Assembly (NCBI GenBank): GCA_910584405.1
Contig: CAJUAL010000001.1
Coordinates: 310,001-374,000 of the forward strand
Length of the DNA stretch: 64,000 nt
Origin: an uncultured Vampirovibrio sp.
Lineage (GTDB): Bacteria > Cyanobacteriota > Vampirovibrionia > Gastranaerophilales > Gastranaerophilaceae
Reading direction: 5' to 3'
In this document: positions 25,214 through 33,164 of the stretch, in pieces
Numbering within the stretch: position 1 is the first letter of the stretch
Layout: every line of letters begins with the position of its first letter
Notes under the pieces: generated by a model
Database searches by the model: none
What the model saw: the letters and a program-made list of their open reading frames with translations, nothing else
What the model was told of the DNA's origin: nothing
Position numbers and translations under genes: made by a program

Positions 25214-26185
25214 ATGGAATTAAAAATTAAATGTGTTAATACGGCAACCAGCTCTGATGGTTCACAATACGGTAAGTTTGTAATTGAACCGTTAGAAAGA
25301 GGATTCGGTACTACTATCGGTAACTCTTTAAGACGCGTATTATTATCAAGTCTTGAAGGTACAGCAGTTACCAGTGCAAGAATCGAAGGTATTACTCACG
25401 AATATACAGCGATTCCTGGTGTTTTGGAAGACGTTATTGATGTAATGTTAAACTTAAAAGGGTTAGTAGTAAAAACTGACTCTAAAGAATCTCAACACTT
25501 AAGAATCGATGTTGATAAACCGGGCCCTGTATTAGCAAGTGATATCCAATTACCGGCAGGTGTTAAAGTTGTTAACCCTGATTGGTTAATTTGTACAGTT
25601 GCTGATGGCGGTTCATTCCACGCTGATGTTATTGTTGACACAGGCAAAGGTTATGTTCCTAACGATGTTCCGAGAGATGCGAAAGAAGCTTCTATCGATG
25701 TATTACCGATTGATGCAACATTTATGCCTATCAAACGCGTAAGCTACAACGTAGAAAGCGCTCGTGTCGGTGATGCTTTAGACTTTGATAAACTTACTCT
25801 TGAAATCTGGTCAAATGGTTCAATCGATGTTCAAAATGCTTTGAGCCAAGCATCTAATTTACTTATCGAACACTTTATGCAAATTGCATCTATTACAGGT
25901 CAGCCTGTAGCAGTTTCAGCTCCTCAAGTTGAAGAATCTGTAGATGAAGTTGAAGAAACTCCTTCTATGACAATTGAAGAATTGGAACTTTCAGTAAGAG
26001 CATACAACTGTTTGAAAAGAGCAAGCATCAATTCAATGTCTGAATTGTTGAAAAAATCAGAACATGACTTATTAAATATTAAAAACTTCGGCAAAAAATC
26101 ATCAGACGAAGTTATTGAAAGACTTCACCACTTCGGCTTAGACTTGGCTCCAAGTCCTGTTGAAGAAGAAGATATGATTGGATAA
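25214..26185 (+). CDS. rpoA: DNA-directed RNA polymerase subunit alpha
   Basis: The 323-residue protein has the N-terminal assembly domain with FVIEPLERGFGTTIGNSLRR and LLSSLEGTAVTS, a linker (about 230-250, rich in Glu/Val) and the C-terminal domain with LELSVRAYNCLKRASINSMS and LLNIKNFGKKSSDEV, which contacts UP elements and activators. An AGGAGA ribosome binding site precedes the ATG. It is 33 bases before rplQ. Confidence 0.98.
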   Translation: MELKIKCVNTATSSDGSQYGKFVIEPLERGFGTTIGNSLRRVLLSSLEGTAVTSARIEGITHEYTAIPGVLEDVIDVMLNLKGLVVKTDSKESQHLRIDVDKPGPVLASDIQLPAGVKVVNPDWLICTVADGGSFHADVIVDTGKGYVPNDVPRDAKEASIDVLPIDATFMPIKRVSYNVESARVGDALDFDKLTLEIWSNGSIDVQNALSQASNLLIEHFMQIASITGQPVAVSAPQVEESVDEVEETPSMTIEELELSVRAYNCLKRASINSMSELLKKSEHDLLNIKNFGKKSSDEVIERLHHFGLDLAPSPVEEEDMIG

Positions 26186-26218
26186 TACAAAATAATAAAT
26201 TAAGTAAAGGATACAAAA

Positions 26219-26647
26219 ATGAGACACCAAACAAAAAAACATACGCTTGGTAAAGCACAAGACCAAAGAAAGGCTTTGTTGCGTTCTTTAGCCACTGAAC
26301 TTTTTGTACACGGTGAAATCACAACAACTATGGCTAGAGCAAAAGCTTTAAAACCATACGCAGAAAAGATTATCACTCTTGCAAAAAAAGGTGACCTTCA
26401 CTCAATTCGTCAAGCTGCAAGATATATTTACAACAAAGAAACTGGTAAATATATGGACTTGACTTCAGGTGAAGTATTTGAAGCTCCACAAGCTGATAAA
26501 AAATTAGCATCACAAACAGTTTTAAGAAAATTGTTTGTAATTATCGGAAAACAATATTCTGATAGAAAAGGCGGATATACAAGAATTTACCACTTACCGC
26601 CAAGACGTGGTGACGCTTCTGAAATGGCATTAATTCAATTGGTGTAA
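26219..26647 (+). CDS. rplQ: 50S ribosomal protein L17
   Basis: The 142-residue protein starts MRHQTKKHTLGKAQDQRKAL, has LATELFVHGEITTTMARAKA and ends in YTRIYHLPPRRGDASEMALI, all L17 features. It is about 15-25 residues longer than typical forms through an internal segment (about residues 75-100). It directly precedes truA, the order found in Cyanobacteria. Confidence 0.97.
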   Translation: MRHQTKKHTLGKAQDQRKALLRSLATELFVHGEITTTMARAKALKPYAEKIITLAKKGDLHSIRQAARYIYNKETGKYMDLTSGEVFEAPQADKKLASQTVLRKLFVIIGKQYSDRKGGYTRIYHLPPRRGDASEMALIQLV

Positions 26648-26653
26648 TTTTAG

Positions 26654-27547
26654 ATGCGATACGCTTTTAAAGTTCAGTATATAGGAAAGAATTATGCTGG
26701 AAGCCAAATTCAAATGAAAGACGGTCAACAGCTGGAGCTTCCGACAATACAAGGAGAACTTGAAAAAGCACTCAGTACTTTGATATGCAGTAGCCGGTGT
26801 GAAGCCGGAGTCGGTTCGCGAGAGCGAAGCGAGCAGGGCGAAACATTATATGACCGCCGTTGCGACAGAAACGAAAGTGGATGGAGCGAACAAATCTCTG
26901 ATTTGTCAGGCGGGAAAGCTACTAATAATAAAATCCGACCGATACGTGCAGTATTTTCCGGCAGAACTGATAAGGGTGTTAATTCACTCGGACAGGTTGT
27001 TCATTTCGATACTGAGAAAACAATTGTTGCTTCAAAGTTTCTCTATCAGATAAATGAAATTTTGCCTGATGATATATCAGTTACAGACTTAGAAGAAGTT
27101 GATTCAAGATTTCATGCTCAAAAGTCAGCCAAAAGACGTTATTACAGGTTTGAATTTATAAACAGACGTTGTAAAAATGCATTTGATGGTGATTTAATGA
27201 GGGTGAAATATCCGACAGATGAAATTAGGATGCAAAAATCTTTAAATTATCTGCTCGGAGAACATGATTTTTCAAGTTTTAAAAGTTCCGGAACGCTAAA
27301 CCCAAGCACAATCTGTACAATATACGAAGCGAAAGTTTCGAAAGTCGGCGACAAAGTTATTATTGATATTGTAGGAAACAGGTTTTTATATAATATGGTG
27401 AGAACTATTGTCGGAACCCTTTTAGAAATAGAAGGGCATAATTTAGATTCTAAGCATATGTTAGATGTGTTAGAAGCTAAAGACCGTCGAAAGGCGGGAG
27501 CAACGGTTAGTCCGTACGGATTAACTTTAATGAAAGTAATGTATTAA
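26654..27547 (+). CDS. truA: tRNA pseudouridine(38-40) synthase with in-frame repeat insertion
   Basis: The 297-residue enzyme modifies U38-U40 of the tRNA anticodon stem. The catalytic Asp is Asp106 in FSGRTDKGVNSLGQVVHF, with RRYYRFEFIN and NRFLYNMVRTIVGT further on. In E. coli TruA the same Asp is Asp60; the 46-residue difference is explained by a Cys/Arg/Ser/Glu-rich stretch at about residues 45-90 that is translated family C repeat (26789-26919) and is absent from the family. The frame is kept, so the protein may be functional with an extra surface loop before the active site. It starts 6 bases after rplQ. Confidence 0.94.
   Translation: MRYAFKVQYIGKNYAGSQIQMKDGQQLELPTIQGELEKALSTLICSSRCEAGVGSRERSEQGETLYDRRCDRNESGWSEQISDLSGGKATNNKIRPIRAVFSGRTDKGVNSLGQVVHFDTEKTIVASKFLYQINEILPDDISVTDLEEVDSRFHAQKSAKRRYYRFEFINRRCKNAFDGDLMRVKYPTDEIRMQKSLNYLLGEHDFSSFKSSGTLNPSTICTIYEAKVSKVGDKVIIDIVGNRFLYNMVRTIVGTLLEIEGHNLDSKHMLDVLEAKDRRKAGATVSPYGLTLMKVMY
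26789..26919 (+). repeat. family C repeat, copy 4, in frame inside truA
   Basis: The copy carries GTAGCCGGTGTG, TCGGTTCGCGAGAGCGAA, GGGCGAAACATTATATGACC and GTCAGGCGGGA. The inserted coding segment spans 26786-26923 (138 bases, 46 codons) and contains no stop in the truA frame. Confidence 0.9.
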
Positions 27548-27569
27548 AAAAATATAATGGAGAAATGCA

Positions 27570-28007
27570 ATGAAAACATATTCAGCAAAACCTCTTGAAG
27601 TTGAAAGAAAATGGTATGTAATCGATGCTGAAGGCGAAATTTTAGGTCGCTTGGCAGTACGTGTTGCAAACATTTTAAGAGGAAAAAATAAACCTGAATA
27701 CACTCCGCACGTTGACACAGGCGATTTTGTTATCGTAATCAACGCAGCGAAAGTAAAAGTTACAGGTAAAAAAGAAACTGATAAAATTTACTTACACCAC
27801 ACAGGATATCCGGGTGGTTTGAAATCAGCAAGTTTCAAAGAATTAATGGAAAAAGACCCTAGAATCGTTATTGAACATGCTGTTCGCGGTATGTTACAAC
27901 ATAACACTTTAGGTGCTGAACAATTCAACAAATTGAAAGTTTACGCAGGTGCAGAACATCCGCATGCTGCACAAAAACCAATAGTGTTAGAAAAGGAGGC
28001 TAAATAA
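27570..28007 (+). CDS. rplM: 50S ribosomal protein L13
   Basis: The 145-residue protein has RKWYVIDAEGEILGRLAVRV, YTPHVDTGDFVIVINAAKV, KIYLHHTGYPGGLK and AVRGMLQHNTLGAEQFNKLK, the L13 core. It lies 22 bases after truA and two bases before rpsI. Confidence 0.98.
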   Translation: MKTYSAKPLEVERKWYVIDAEGEILGRLAVRVANILRGKNKPEYTPHVDTGDFVIVINAAKVKVTGKKETDKIYLHHTGYPGGLKSASFKELMEKDPRIVIEHAVRGMLQHNTLGAEQFNKLKVYAGAEHPHAAQKPIVLEKEAK

Positions 28008-28009
28008 TT

Positions 28010-28405
28010 ATGGCAGATACTGAAATTAGAGCAACAGGCCGTAGAAAAACCTCTATCGCAGTTGTAAAATTGGTAAAAGGCAGCGGCAGAATTTTCGTTA
28101 ACGGTAAAAAACTTTCTGATTACATCGGAAACAGACCGGCAATTGAAATGTTAGTATATAGACCGCTTGTTTTAACTGAAACTCAAGAAAGATTTGACGT
28201 AAGAGTTAAAGCTGTAGGCGGTGGTGTTGTATCACAATGTGGTGCTATTAGACACGGTATTTCAAGAGCATTGGTTAAATCAAATGAAGAATTTAAAAAT
28301 GTTTTAAAACTTGAAGGTTTATTAACTCGTGACCCACGTGTTAAAGAACGTAAAAAATACGGTAGAAAAAGAGCTCGTAAGAGATTCCAATTCTCTAAAC
28401 GTTAA
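28010..28405 (+). CDS. rpsI: 30S ribosomal protein S9
   Basis: The 131-residue protein reads RATGRRKTSIAVVKLVKGSG near the start and ends with LTRDPRVKERKKYGRKRARK plus RFQFSKR, whose C-terminal Arg reaches the P-site tRNA. It is the last gene of the operon and is followed by a strong terminator. Confidence 0.98.
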   Translation: MADTEIRATGRRKTSIAVVKLVKGSGRIFVNGKKLSDYIGNRPAIEMLVYRPLVLTETQERFDVRVKAVGGGVVSQCGAIRHGISRALVKSNEEFKNVLKLEGLLTRDPRVKERKKYGRKRARKRFQFSKR

Positions 28406-28424
28406 TCTTTTATCAGAATATACG

Positions 28425-28457
28425 AAAAAAAGACCGATATTATTATCGGTCTTTTTT
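28425..28457 (+). terminator. Rho-independent terminator of the ribosomal operon
   Basis: GACCGATA (28432-28439), a 4-base loop and TATCGGTC (28444-28451) are flanked by seven A and six T, so it can act in both directions, for rpsI and for the convergent gene ending at 28462. Confidence 0.93.
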
Positions 28458-28461
28458 GTTA

Positions 28462-29658
28462 TTAAGCTTTAGATTTATGTTCTGTTTTAAGAAGTCCTCG
28501 CTCGTAGAGTCCGTCAAGGATTCTGAAATTTAATAGGTTTCTGTAATCATACATTGCCGGAGTAAATGAAGACAGGGTTCTATCGTGTGATTCTTTTAAT
28601 TGTTTAGCAAGTTGTTTTGCTTTTGTTAAGTCTTTAATCAAGCCGGTTTTAATTCTGTCAGGCTGGTAAATTGTCCAGGTTTCGTGAGGATAGTATGTTG
28701 AACGGCATTCGTTAGTATTTTGGTTAATCAGCATTTCTTTGAACATTTGGTAGTCCATATTGTAAAAGTCTTGTGTAATTTTATAATCCCAGAGCCCAAC
28801 TTTTTCATATGGGGCCATTCTAGCAGGCATAATGACTTTAGGAGTATCAACGTATTCTCGTTTTAAGCGTTCTTCCATATAGTCCGTACAACCAATACCT
28901 ACAAAGTGTATTGAATTACAGAATTCTTCCAAAATCCCCAAATCTTCGGCATATTTAGACATTACATCTAAAAAAGAGGTAGCGCCTTTGCCTGTAAATA
29001 TATAATCTGTAATAACTGTTTTCTTGCCTGTTTTTTTCATATGGTCAACAATTGTTTGTGGGTCGGCTTTGATCCTATCTAAATATTTTCTGTATGCGGC
29101 TTCTTCTTTTTGAGTAGGGGCATTTGTATCGACTCTGTAAAGTTCCCCTGTTGTAATGTTACGGTCGTACCAGTTTTTCGAAAACGCAACAAATTTATAA
29201 TCATCAATACCGTCTTTCATCCAAAGGGCTGCGTTTAAGAACCATTTTGGACTTCTGCCAAGACAGATTATCGGGTGGTCTTTGTATTTTGAATAAATTT
29301 TTGCTGTTTTTAAAAATTCATCCATTGTTCTTTCTGCTTTCAGCGGCATATATTGAAAGTTTTCATCAATCATTTCCTTTTTCTTTATGACACGGCTGTT
29401 AAAAAATGTTGCATATCTTTTTCTGAATCGCCGTTTTGTACTTTCACTCATTGCCATATATTCTTCATAATCAATATGAGGAACTGTTCTGTTCGGATCG
29501 AAAAATTCACCAAAGTGAATATTTGCGTTATATCTGAAATTAGCAGGAAGTTTGGCAAAGCTTTCAGTTCTTTGAGGTGCTGATGGGATTGCTTGTTTAA
29601 TTATAGGTTTTTGTTGATAGTTTGATAGTTGATAAGATTGAAGCTTTTGAATTTGCAT
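28462..29658 (-). CDS. hypothetical protein with phosphoribosyltransferase-like motif
   Basis: The protein has about 398 residues from the ATG at 29658, which follows AAAGGA; the longer reading to 29745 adds a basic low-complexity stretch overlapping a hairpin. A Gln-rich start and the motif YNANIHFGEF precede a conserved-looking domain with ICLGRSPKWFLNAALWM and VITDYIFTGKGATSFLDVM. The latter resembles the PRPP loop of type I phosphoribosyltransferases (hydrophobic strand, acidic residue, TGxT-like loop), though the two acidic residues are not both present. No signal peptide. I cannot name a function. Confidence 0.55.
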   Translation of the reverse strand: MQIQKLQSYQLSNYQQKPIIKQAIPSAPQRTESFAKLPANFRYNANIHFGEFFDPNRTVPHIDYEEYMAMSESTKRRFRKRYATFFNSRVIKKKEMIDENFQYMPLKAERTMDEFLKTAKIYSKYKDHPIICLGRSPKWFLNAALWMKDGIDDYKFVAFSKNWYDRNITTGELYRVDTNAPTQKEEAAYRKYLDRIKADPQTIVDHMKKTGKKTVITDYIFTGKGATSFLDVMSKYAEDLGILEEFCNSIHFVGIGCTDYMEERLKREYVDTPKVIMPARMAPYEKVGLWDYKITQDFYNMDYQMFKEMLINQNTNECRSTYYPHETWTIYQPDRIKTGLIKDLTKAKQLAKQLKESHDRTLSSFTPAMYDYRNLLNFRILDGLYERGLLKTEHKSKA

Positions 29659-29698
29659 AAATTTATCCTTTATTTTTAATTTGTTTATATAATAAAAC

Positions 29699-29733
29699 CG
29701 CGCAAAACTTTTTTTGCTAAAAAGTTTTGCGCG
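29699..29733 (-). terminator. Perfect 15-bp hairpin, terminator of the aminopeptidase gene
   Basis: CGCGCAAAACTTTTT (29699-29713) is perfectly complementary to AAAAAGTTTTGCGCG (29719-29733) with a 5-base loop. On the minus strand it is followed by GTTTTATT, consistent with termination downstream of the aminopeptidase gene. Confidence 0.7.
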
Positions 29734-29750
29734 ATAATGCTTCACATTGG

Positions 29751-29890
29751 CTTCGCTTTACCGCCTGTGCAATCTGTAGATTGCTTCGTTCCTTTCACTA
29801 GCGTTTCAGTCACAACGGCGGTCACATAATGTTCGCCTCTGCTTGTCACACTCTCGTGTGCCAACACCGGGCTCACACCGGCTTCGCTTA
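29751..29890 (-). repeat. family C repeat, copy 5 (reverse orientation)
   Basis: The reverse complement reads AAGCCGGTGTGAGCCCGGTG..., ACATTATGTGACCGCCGTTG and ends CACAGGCGGTAAAGCGAAG. It lies just downstream of, and touches, the 3' end of the aminopeptidase gene; like the other copies it is in the same orientation as the gene it follows. Confidence 0.88.
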
Positions 29891-30994
29891 TATAATCATT
29901 TTACCGTTTTCGTAGATAAGTTTTCCGTCAGCGAATATTTTACCGCCGTTTTTCATGTTTTTGATTAAATCCCAGTGTAAGCCTGATACATTTTTACCGC
30001 CTGTTTCGGGGTATGATGCGCCGACAGCCATGTGAATAGCTCCGCCGATTTTTTCATCAAACAGAATATTACCTGTAATTTCTTGAATTTCGTCGTTTGT
30101 GCCGATTGCGATTTCACCTATTCCGTGAGAACCTTCATCCATATTAATCATAGCGTTTAGGAATTCTTCATCTTGTTCTGCTTCGGCTTTTACTACAAGA
30201 CCGTTTTCTATCCAAAGATGAACTCCGTGAGCACAGTTTCCGCGGTAGTTTTGAGGATAATCAAAATATATTTCTCCGTTTATACCGTCTTCTACAGGGG
30301 AGGTGAATACTTCACCGTCAGGGTAGTTGTTTAAGCCTGAACAGCTAATCCATTTTCTGCCCTCAACATTGAATTTTATATCTGTTTTTTCACCTGTTAT
30401 GTGTAATTCTTTTACCCCGTTAAGATAATCAGCCCATTGTGTTTGTTTTTTATCAAGTTCTTTTAATTTAGCCACCGGATCTTCCAAATTTAAGTAGCAA
30501 GAGTTGAATAAAAATTCAGAGTATTCATCAAGCGACATTTTCGCTTCTTGCGCTAAAGCGTATGTCGGAACATCTGCGATAACCCATTTGGCAGTTCCTT
30601 CAGCTGAACGTTTCATAAGCTTTTCTGACAGTTTTTTTGTAGCTTTTCCACGGCGGGCAAGCTTTGTTAAATCAGCACGAGCCATATTTTTTGTGTTTAA
30701 AGGTGCGCCAAGTGAGATGAATTTGTCAACTTTGTCGTATTCCAATTCTGTTATAGGGTCTATGTAGTCAAGTTGTTCATCTGTTGCATTTTTAAGGAAG
30801 ATTTCACCTAAATCACCTAATGCTGTTCTTACTATCGGGTTTCCTCCGCGTTCTAAAACTCTTTTATAAATAGCTTTGACTAAGTCTTTAGCTTCAAAGC
30901 TTTCGGCTCTAATCATAACTAAATCACCTTTTTGCACATCGGTTGAGTAATCAACCAAAACTTGTGCGTATTTGTCCCAAATTGTTTTTTGCAT
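29888..30994 (-). CDS. M29-family aminopeptidase
   Basis: The 368-residue enzyme belongs to the thermophilic-type metalloaminopeptidases (M29, AmpS/PepS-like), which trim N-terminal residues in the cytoplasm. Features are YAQVLVDYSTDVQKGDLVMI at the start, FTSPVEDGINGEIYFDYPQN, LDEGSHGIGEIAIGTN-like sequence with metal-ligand Glu residues, and DEKIGGAIHMAVGASYPETG with a ligand His, ending in LHWDLIKNM. The 3' end touches a family C repeat. Confidence 0.9.
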   Translation of the reverse strand: MQKTIWDKYAQVLVDYSTDVQKGDLVMIRAESFEAKDLVKAIYKRVLERGGNPIVRTALGDLGEIFLKNATDEQLDYIDPITELEYDKVDKFISLGAPLNTKNMARADLTKLARRGKATKKLSEKLMKRSAEGTAKWVIADVPTYALAQEAKMSLDEYSEFLFNSCYLNLEDPVAKLKELDKKQTQWADYLNGVKELHITGEKTDIKFNVEGRKWISCSGLNNYPDGEVFTSPVEDGINGEIYFDYPQNYRGNCAHGVHLWIENGLVVKAEAEQDEEFLNAMINMDEGSHGIGEIAIGTNDEIQEITGNILFDEKIGGAIHMAVGASYPETGGKNVSGLHWDLIKNMKNGGKIFADGKLIYENGKMII

Positions 30995-31083
30995 AATTAA
31001 CTCTCTTTCTTTTTGAGAGTATTTTATAATATTAAACGGGAAATGTAAACCCTCACCTGCCCCTTTTAAGTTTGTGAGGAAGC

Positions 31084-31416
31084 TTATATATTTACGGTTT
31101 CTTTTATTGAAATTATTATCCGATAGAATAATTCTGTTTCTTCATTTGTGGCATTTTTTATAATTTCAAAAAGTTCATTTTTAAGGTCTTTAGTGGTTTT
31201 TAAATGTCCGAAATCGAATAATTCTTTAATTTCGACATTAAGAATATTGGCAATTTTTTCGATATTTTCTTCTTTTGGCAGTTGGCAGCCGTTTTCAAGC
31301 TTACAAAGGTTGGTTGTTTCCATGCCAATTTTTTCGGCAAGTTGTGATTGCGTAAGTTTGTTACGTTTTCTTAACTCTTTTATTCGTAGCCCTAATAATT
31401 TGCTCAAATTCGCCAT
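31084..31416 (-). CDS. XRE-family regulator next to pilin gene
   Basis: The 110-residue protein has an XRE/Cro-type HTH at residues 9-65 (GLRIKELRKRNKLTQSQLAE, METTNLCKLENGCQLPKEEN) and a helical C-terminal tail (NEETELFYRIIISIKE) probably for dimerisation. It is divergent from the pilin-like gene at 31609. The intergenic region holds a TGTAACAATTACA palindrome near a TTGACA. The HTH protein at 48786 has the same layout and the same kind of neighbour. Confidence 0.85.
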   Translation of the reverse strand: MANLSKLLGLRIKELRKRNKLTQSQLAEKIGMETTNLCKLENGCQLPKEENIEKIANILNVEIKELFDFGHLKTTKDLKNELFEIIKNATNEETELFYRIIISIKETVNI

Positions 31417-31472
31417 ATATTTAACCTTTCTATTAAAATTAACTCATCTGTTTGGATTAAAAAATGGTACAA

Positions 31473-31495
31473 TGTAACAATTACACTTGACAAAT
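31473..31495 (+). promoter_or_regulatory. Operator-like palindrome and -35 box between XRE and pilin genes
   Basis: TGTAA-CAA-TTACA (31473-31485) is immediately followed by CTTGACAAA, a consensus -35 on the plus strand. A convincing -10 17 bases on is not seen (CAACAT), so the pilin promoter may need activation. This is inference from position and symmetry only. Confidence 0.4.
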
Positions 31496-31608
31496 TTAGC
31501 TCAATATGACAACATGAATATAGAAACTTGTTATTAATCCCCAAGAATTAATCAATAAGTTGGTGTATTATAAGTACTTTTATGAAAAAAAGAAAGGATT
31601 TTAAGAGT

Positions 31609-32421
31609 ATGACAAAACGATTCGGTTTTACCTTGGCTGAGGTATTGATTACTTTAGGTATTATTGGTGTTGTAGCAGCAATGACAATTCCTACATTGAT
31701 TGCAAACACAAACGGAGCTAAGTTCAGATCACAATTTAAGAAATCAATTTCAACATTAAATCAAGCAGGTTTAATGTCACAAGCACAGTATGATTTTGAC
31801 TACGCAGGAACTACGGAAGCTTGTCCAGCAACACAGGCTGCTGGTGCTGCTCAACACCCGGAATCAGTAATGACATTTTGTTCTGTTTTAAACGGTACCT
31901 TAACCGGTCAAACTTATGTGGGTCCTGCTAATACTATTCAACGTAACAATAATGGTTCATCTATTCCATATTCTTGGGTTAAATCAATAACCTTAGGAGC
32001 TCCTTCAGATTATTATGCATATACAATGGCTGACGGTTCAATTGTAGGTTTTAAAAAGGGTGCATTCGGTTGTGAATTACCTATCGGCTCACAACTAACC
32101 GGTGATTTAGTTAAAACTGCAGGTAATCATCCTGTATCAACTACAACAGGAACAGGAGCAGATGCTGTAACCACACTTACCGGAGGTTTAGGTACATGTT
32201 TAGGTTTTATAGATGTAAACGGTGCAACATTACCTAACAAAGAAGTTACGTGTACTGATGAAACAAAAAATACTGCTGCAGAACTTGTCAAAGTTGAAAC
32301 ACCTTGTACGGTTAAGAACGATGCAAACCATATGACAGATGTATTCCCGATTATATTCCACGATGCAACTGTTGAACCTGCATCTGCTGCTGCAAAATAC
32401 GTTTTAACAACAAGTAAGTAA
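31609..32421 (+). CDS. type IV pilin-like/pseudopilin protein, Ala/Thr/Gly-rich
   Basis: The 270-residue protein starts MTKRFG|FTLAEVLITLGI, with a six-residue leader cut before Phe, then the hydrophobic helix and an unusually Ala/Thr/Gly-rich globular domain (for example AATQAAGAAQHPES, TTTGTGADAVTTLTGGLG). The shared FIDVNGATLPN element is present, but not the NMDY or YCNP C-termini. Composition suggests a major surface pilin. I chose the ATG at 31609, which has AGAAAGGA 10 bases upstream, over 31582, which has no ribosome binding site. It is divergent from the XRE gene at 31084. Confidence 0.82.
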   Translation: MTKRFGFTLAEVLITLGIIGVVAAMTIPTLIANTNGAKFRSQFKKSISTLNQAGLMSQAQYDFDYAGTTEACPATQAAGAAQHPESVMTFCSVLNGTLTGQTYVGPANTIQRNNNGSSIPYSWVKSITLGAPSDYYAYTMADGSIVGFKKGAFGCELPIGSQLTGDLVKTAGNHPVSTTTGTGADAVTTLTGGLGTCLGFIDVNGATLPNKEVTCTDETKNTAAELVKVETPCTVKNDANHMTDVFPIIFHDATVEPASAAAKYVLTTSK

Positions 32422-32430
32422 TTGTAGATA

Positions 32431-32610
32431 GTCATCCTGAACTGCGGATTTTGGCAAGAGTGGAGCGATAGCGAACTCGTCCTGGCGAGAGCTGCGATGA
32501 GCCGGTCGAGCCGACAAAATCCAAGACTGATTCAGGATCTATCCATGCCAATATATCCCTTGCGGGACAAACCAACATTGATAGATTCCGTGTCAGGCAC
32601 GGAATGACAG
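32431..32610 (+). repeat. family A repeat, copy 2, interrupted by a nested element
   Basis: The flanks read GTCATCCTGAACT (32431-32443) and ACTGATTCAGGATCTATCCA (from about 32526), i.e. the first hairpin of family A split in two. The second half continues to AATGACAG at 32610 with a CCGTG...CACGG hairpin. Confidence 0.85.
32444..32525 (+). mobile_element. MITE-like nested insertion with terminal inverted repeats
   Basis: About 82 bases starting GCGGATTTTGGC and ending CCGACAAAATCCAAG. GGATTTTG and CAAAATCC are terminal inverted repeats. The segment sits inside the hairpin of a family A repeat and is bounded by ACT on both sides, a possible 3-base target duplication. Confidence 0.6.
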
Positions 32611-32751
32611 AAAACTTAATACATCAGGTGATACCGAATCACTTGATACGCTTTACATTATCGGACGCGGGATTCACCTTCCGCGTCCTTTCTCTTTGGC
32701 AATTAATTCCCTCTCGTGGTTATGGAAAATAGAATTGACCTGAGGAGTTTT

Positions 32752-32789
32752 CCCTCGCCCGCGTGCGGGAGAGGGTAGGGGTGAGGGGC
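32752..32789 (-). repeat. family B palindromic repeat, copy 2
   Basis: CCCTCGCCCGCGTGCGGGAG followed by AGGGTAGGGGTGAGGGG, inverted relative to copy 3. Together the two copies bracket the DUF559 gene. Confidence 0.85.
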
Positions 32790-32810
32790 TTTTTGTGTTA
32801 TAATTTAACA

Positions 32811-33164
32811 ATGAAGAAAACATTGCTTGCCAGAAAATTGCGAAAAGAGCAGACAATACAAGAAGCAAAAATATGGAATTTATTGCGAAACAGGCAGTTC
32901 TTTGGGTTAAAATTTAAGCGCCAATATCCGATAGGTGAATATATTGCCGATTTTGTTTGTATAGAAAAACATATTATTATTGAGTTAGATGGGGGACAGC
33001 ATAATTCTCCGGAAAATATTGCTAAAGATATAGAACGAACCCGTTATTTAATAACAAACGGTTTTAAAGTATTAAGGATTTGGAATAATGAAGTTGATAA
33101 TAATTTAGAAGGTGTTTTTCTTGAGTTAAAGAGGCAAATTGTCGAGAATGAGCCCTCACCCTAA
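32811..33164 (+). CDS. DUF559 endonuclease-like protein
   Basis: The 117-residue protein belongs to the DUF559 family, a restriction-endonuclease/Vsr-like fold. It has LRKEQTIQEAKIWNLLRNRQ, GLKFKRQYPIGEYIADFVC (with Asp47) and IIIELDGGQH (Glu58, Asp60, Gln63), the typical D...ExD/Q nuclease core, then RTRYLITNGFKVLRIWNNEV. The ATG at 32811 has no ribosome binding site but TATAAT ends 6 bases before it, suggesting a leaderless mRNA. The last codons (NEPSP) are already within a family B repeat, and an inverted copy precedes the gene. Physiological role is not established. Confidence 0.9.
   Translation: MKKTLLARKLRKEQTIQEAKIWNLLRNRQFFGLKFKRQYPIGEYIADFVCIEKHIIIELDGGQHNSPENIAKDIERTRYLITNGFKVLRIWNNEVDNNLEGVFLELKRQIVENEPSP

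Larger units (their letters stand above)
32422..32751. other. Gene-free stretch with repeats
   Basis: Between the pilin-like gene and the DUF559 gene I see a family A repeat split by a nested insertion (32431-32610) and then about 140 bases of unassigned AT-rich sequence; a family B repeat begins at 32752. No coding sequence is supported. Confidence 0.7.

Noticed and set aside
23151..29890. CRISPR array or tRNA-like interpretation of the repeated GCCGGTGTG/CAGGCGGG elements
   Set aside because: Copies are ~95-140 bases, irregularly spaced, separated by genes, and one is translated in truA; no spacer pattern or tRNA cloverleaf is present.
32674..32868. Minus-strand 64-codon frame around the family B repeat
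   Set aside because: It is a translated palindromic repeat (PLPSPARGRGK) overlapping the DUF559 start region, with no ribosome binding site.
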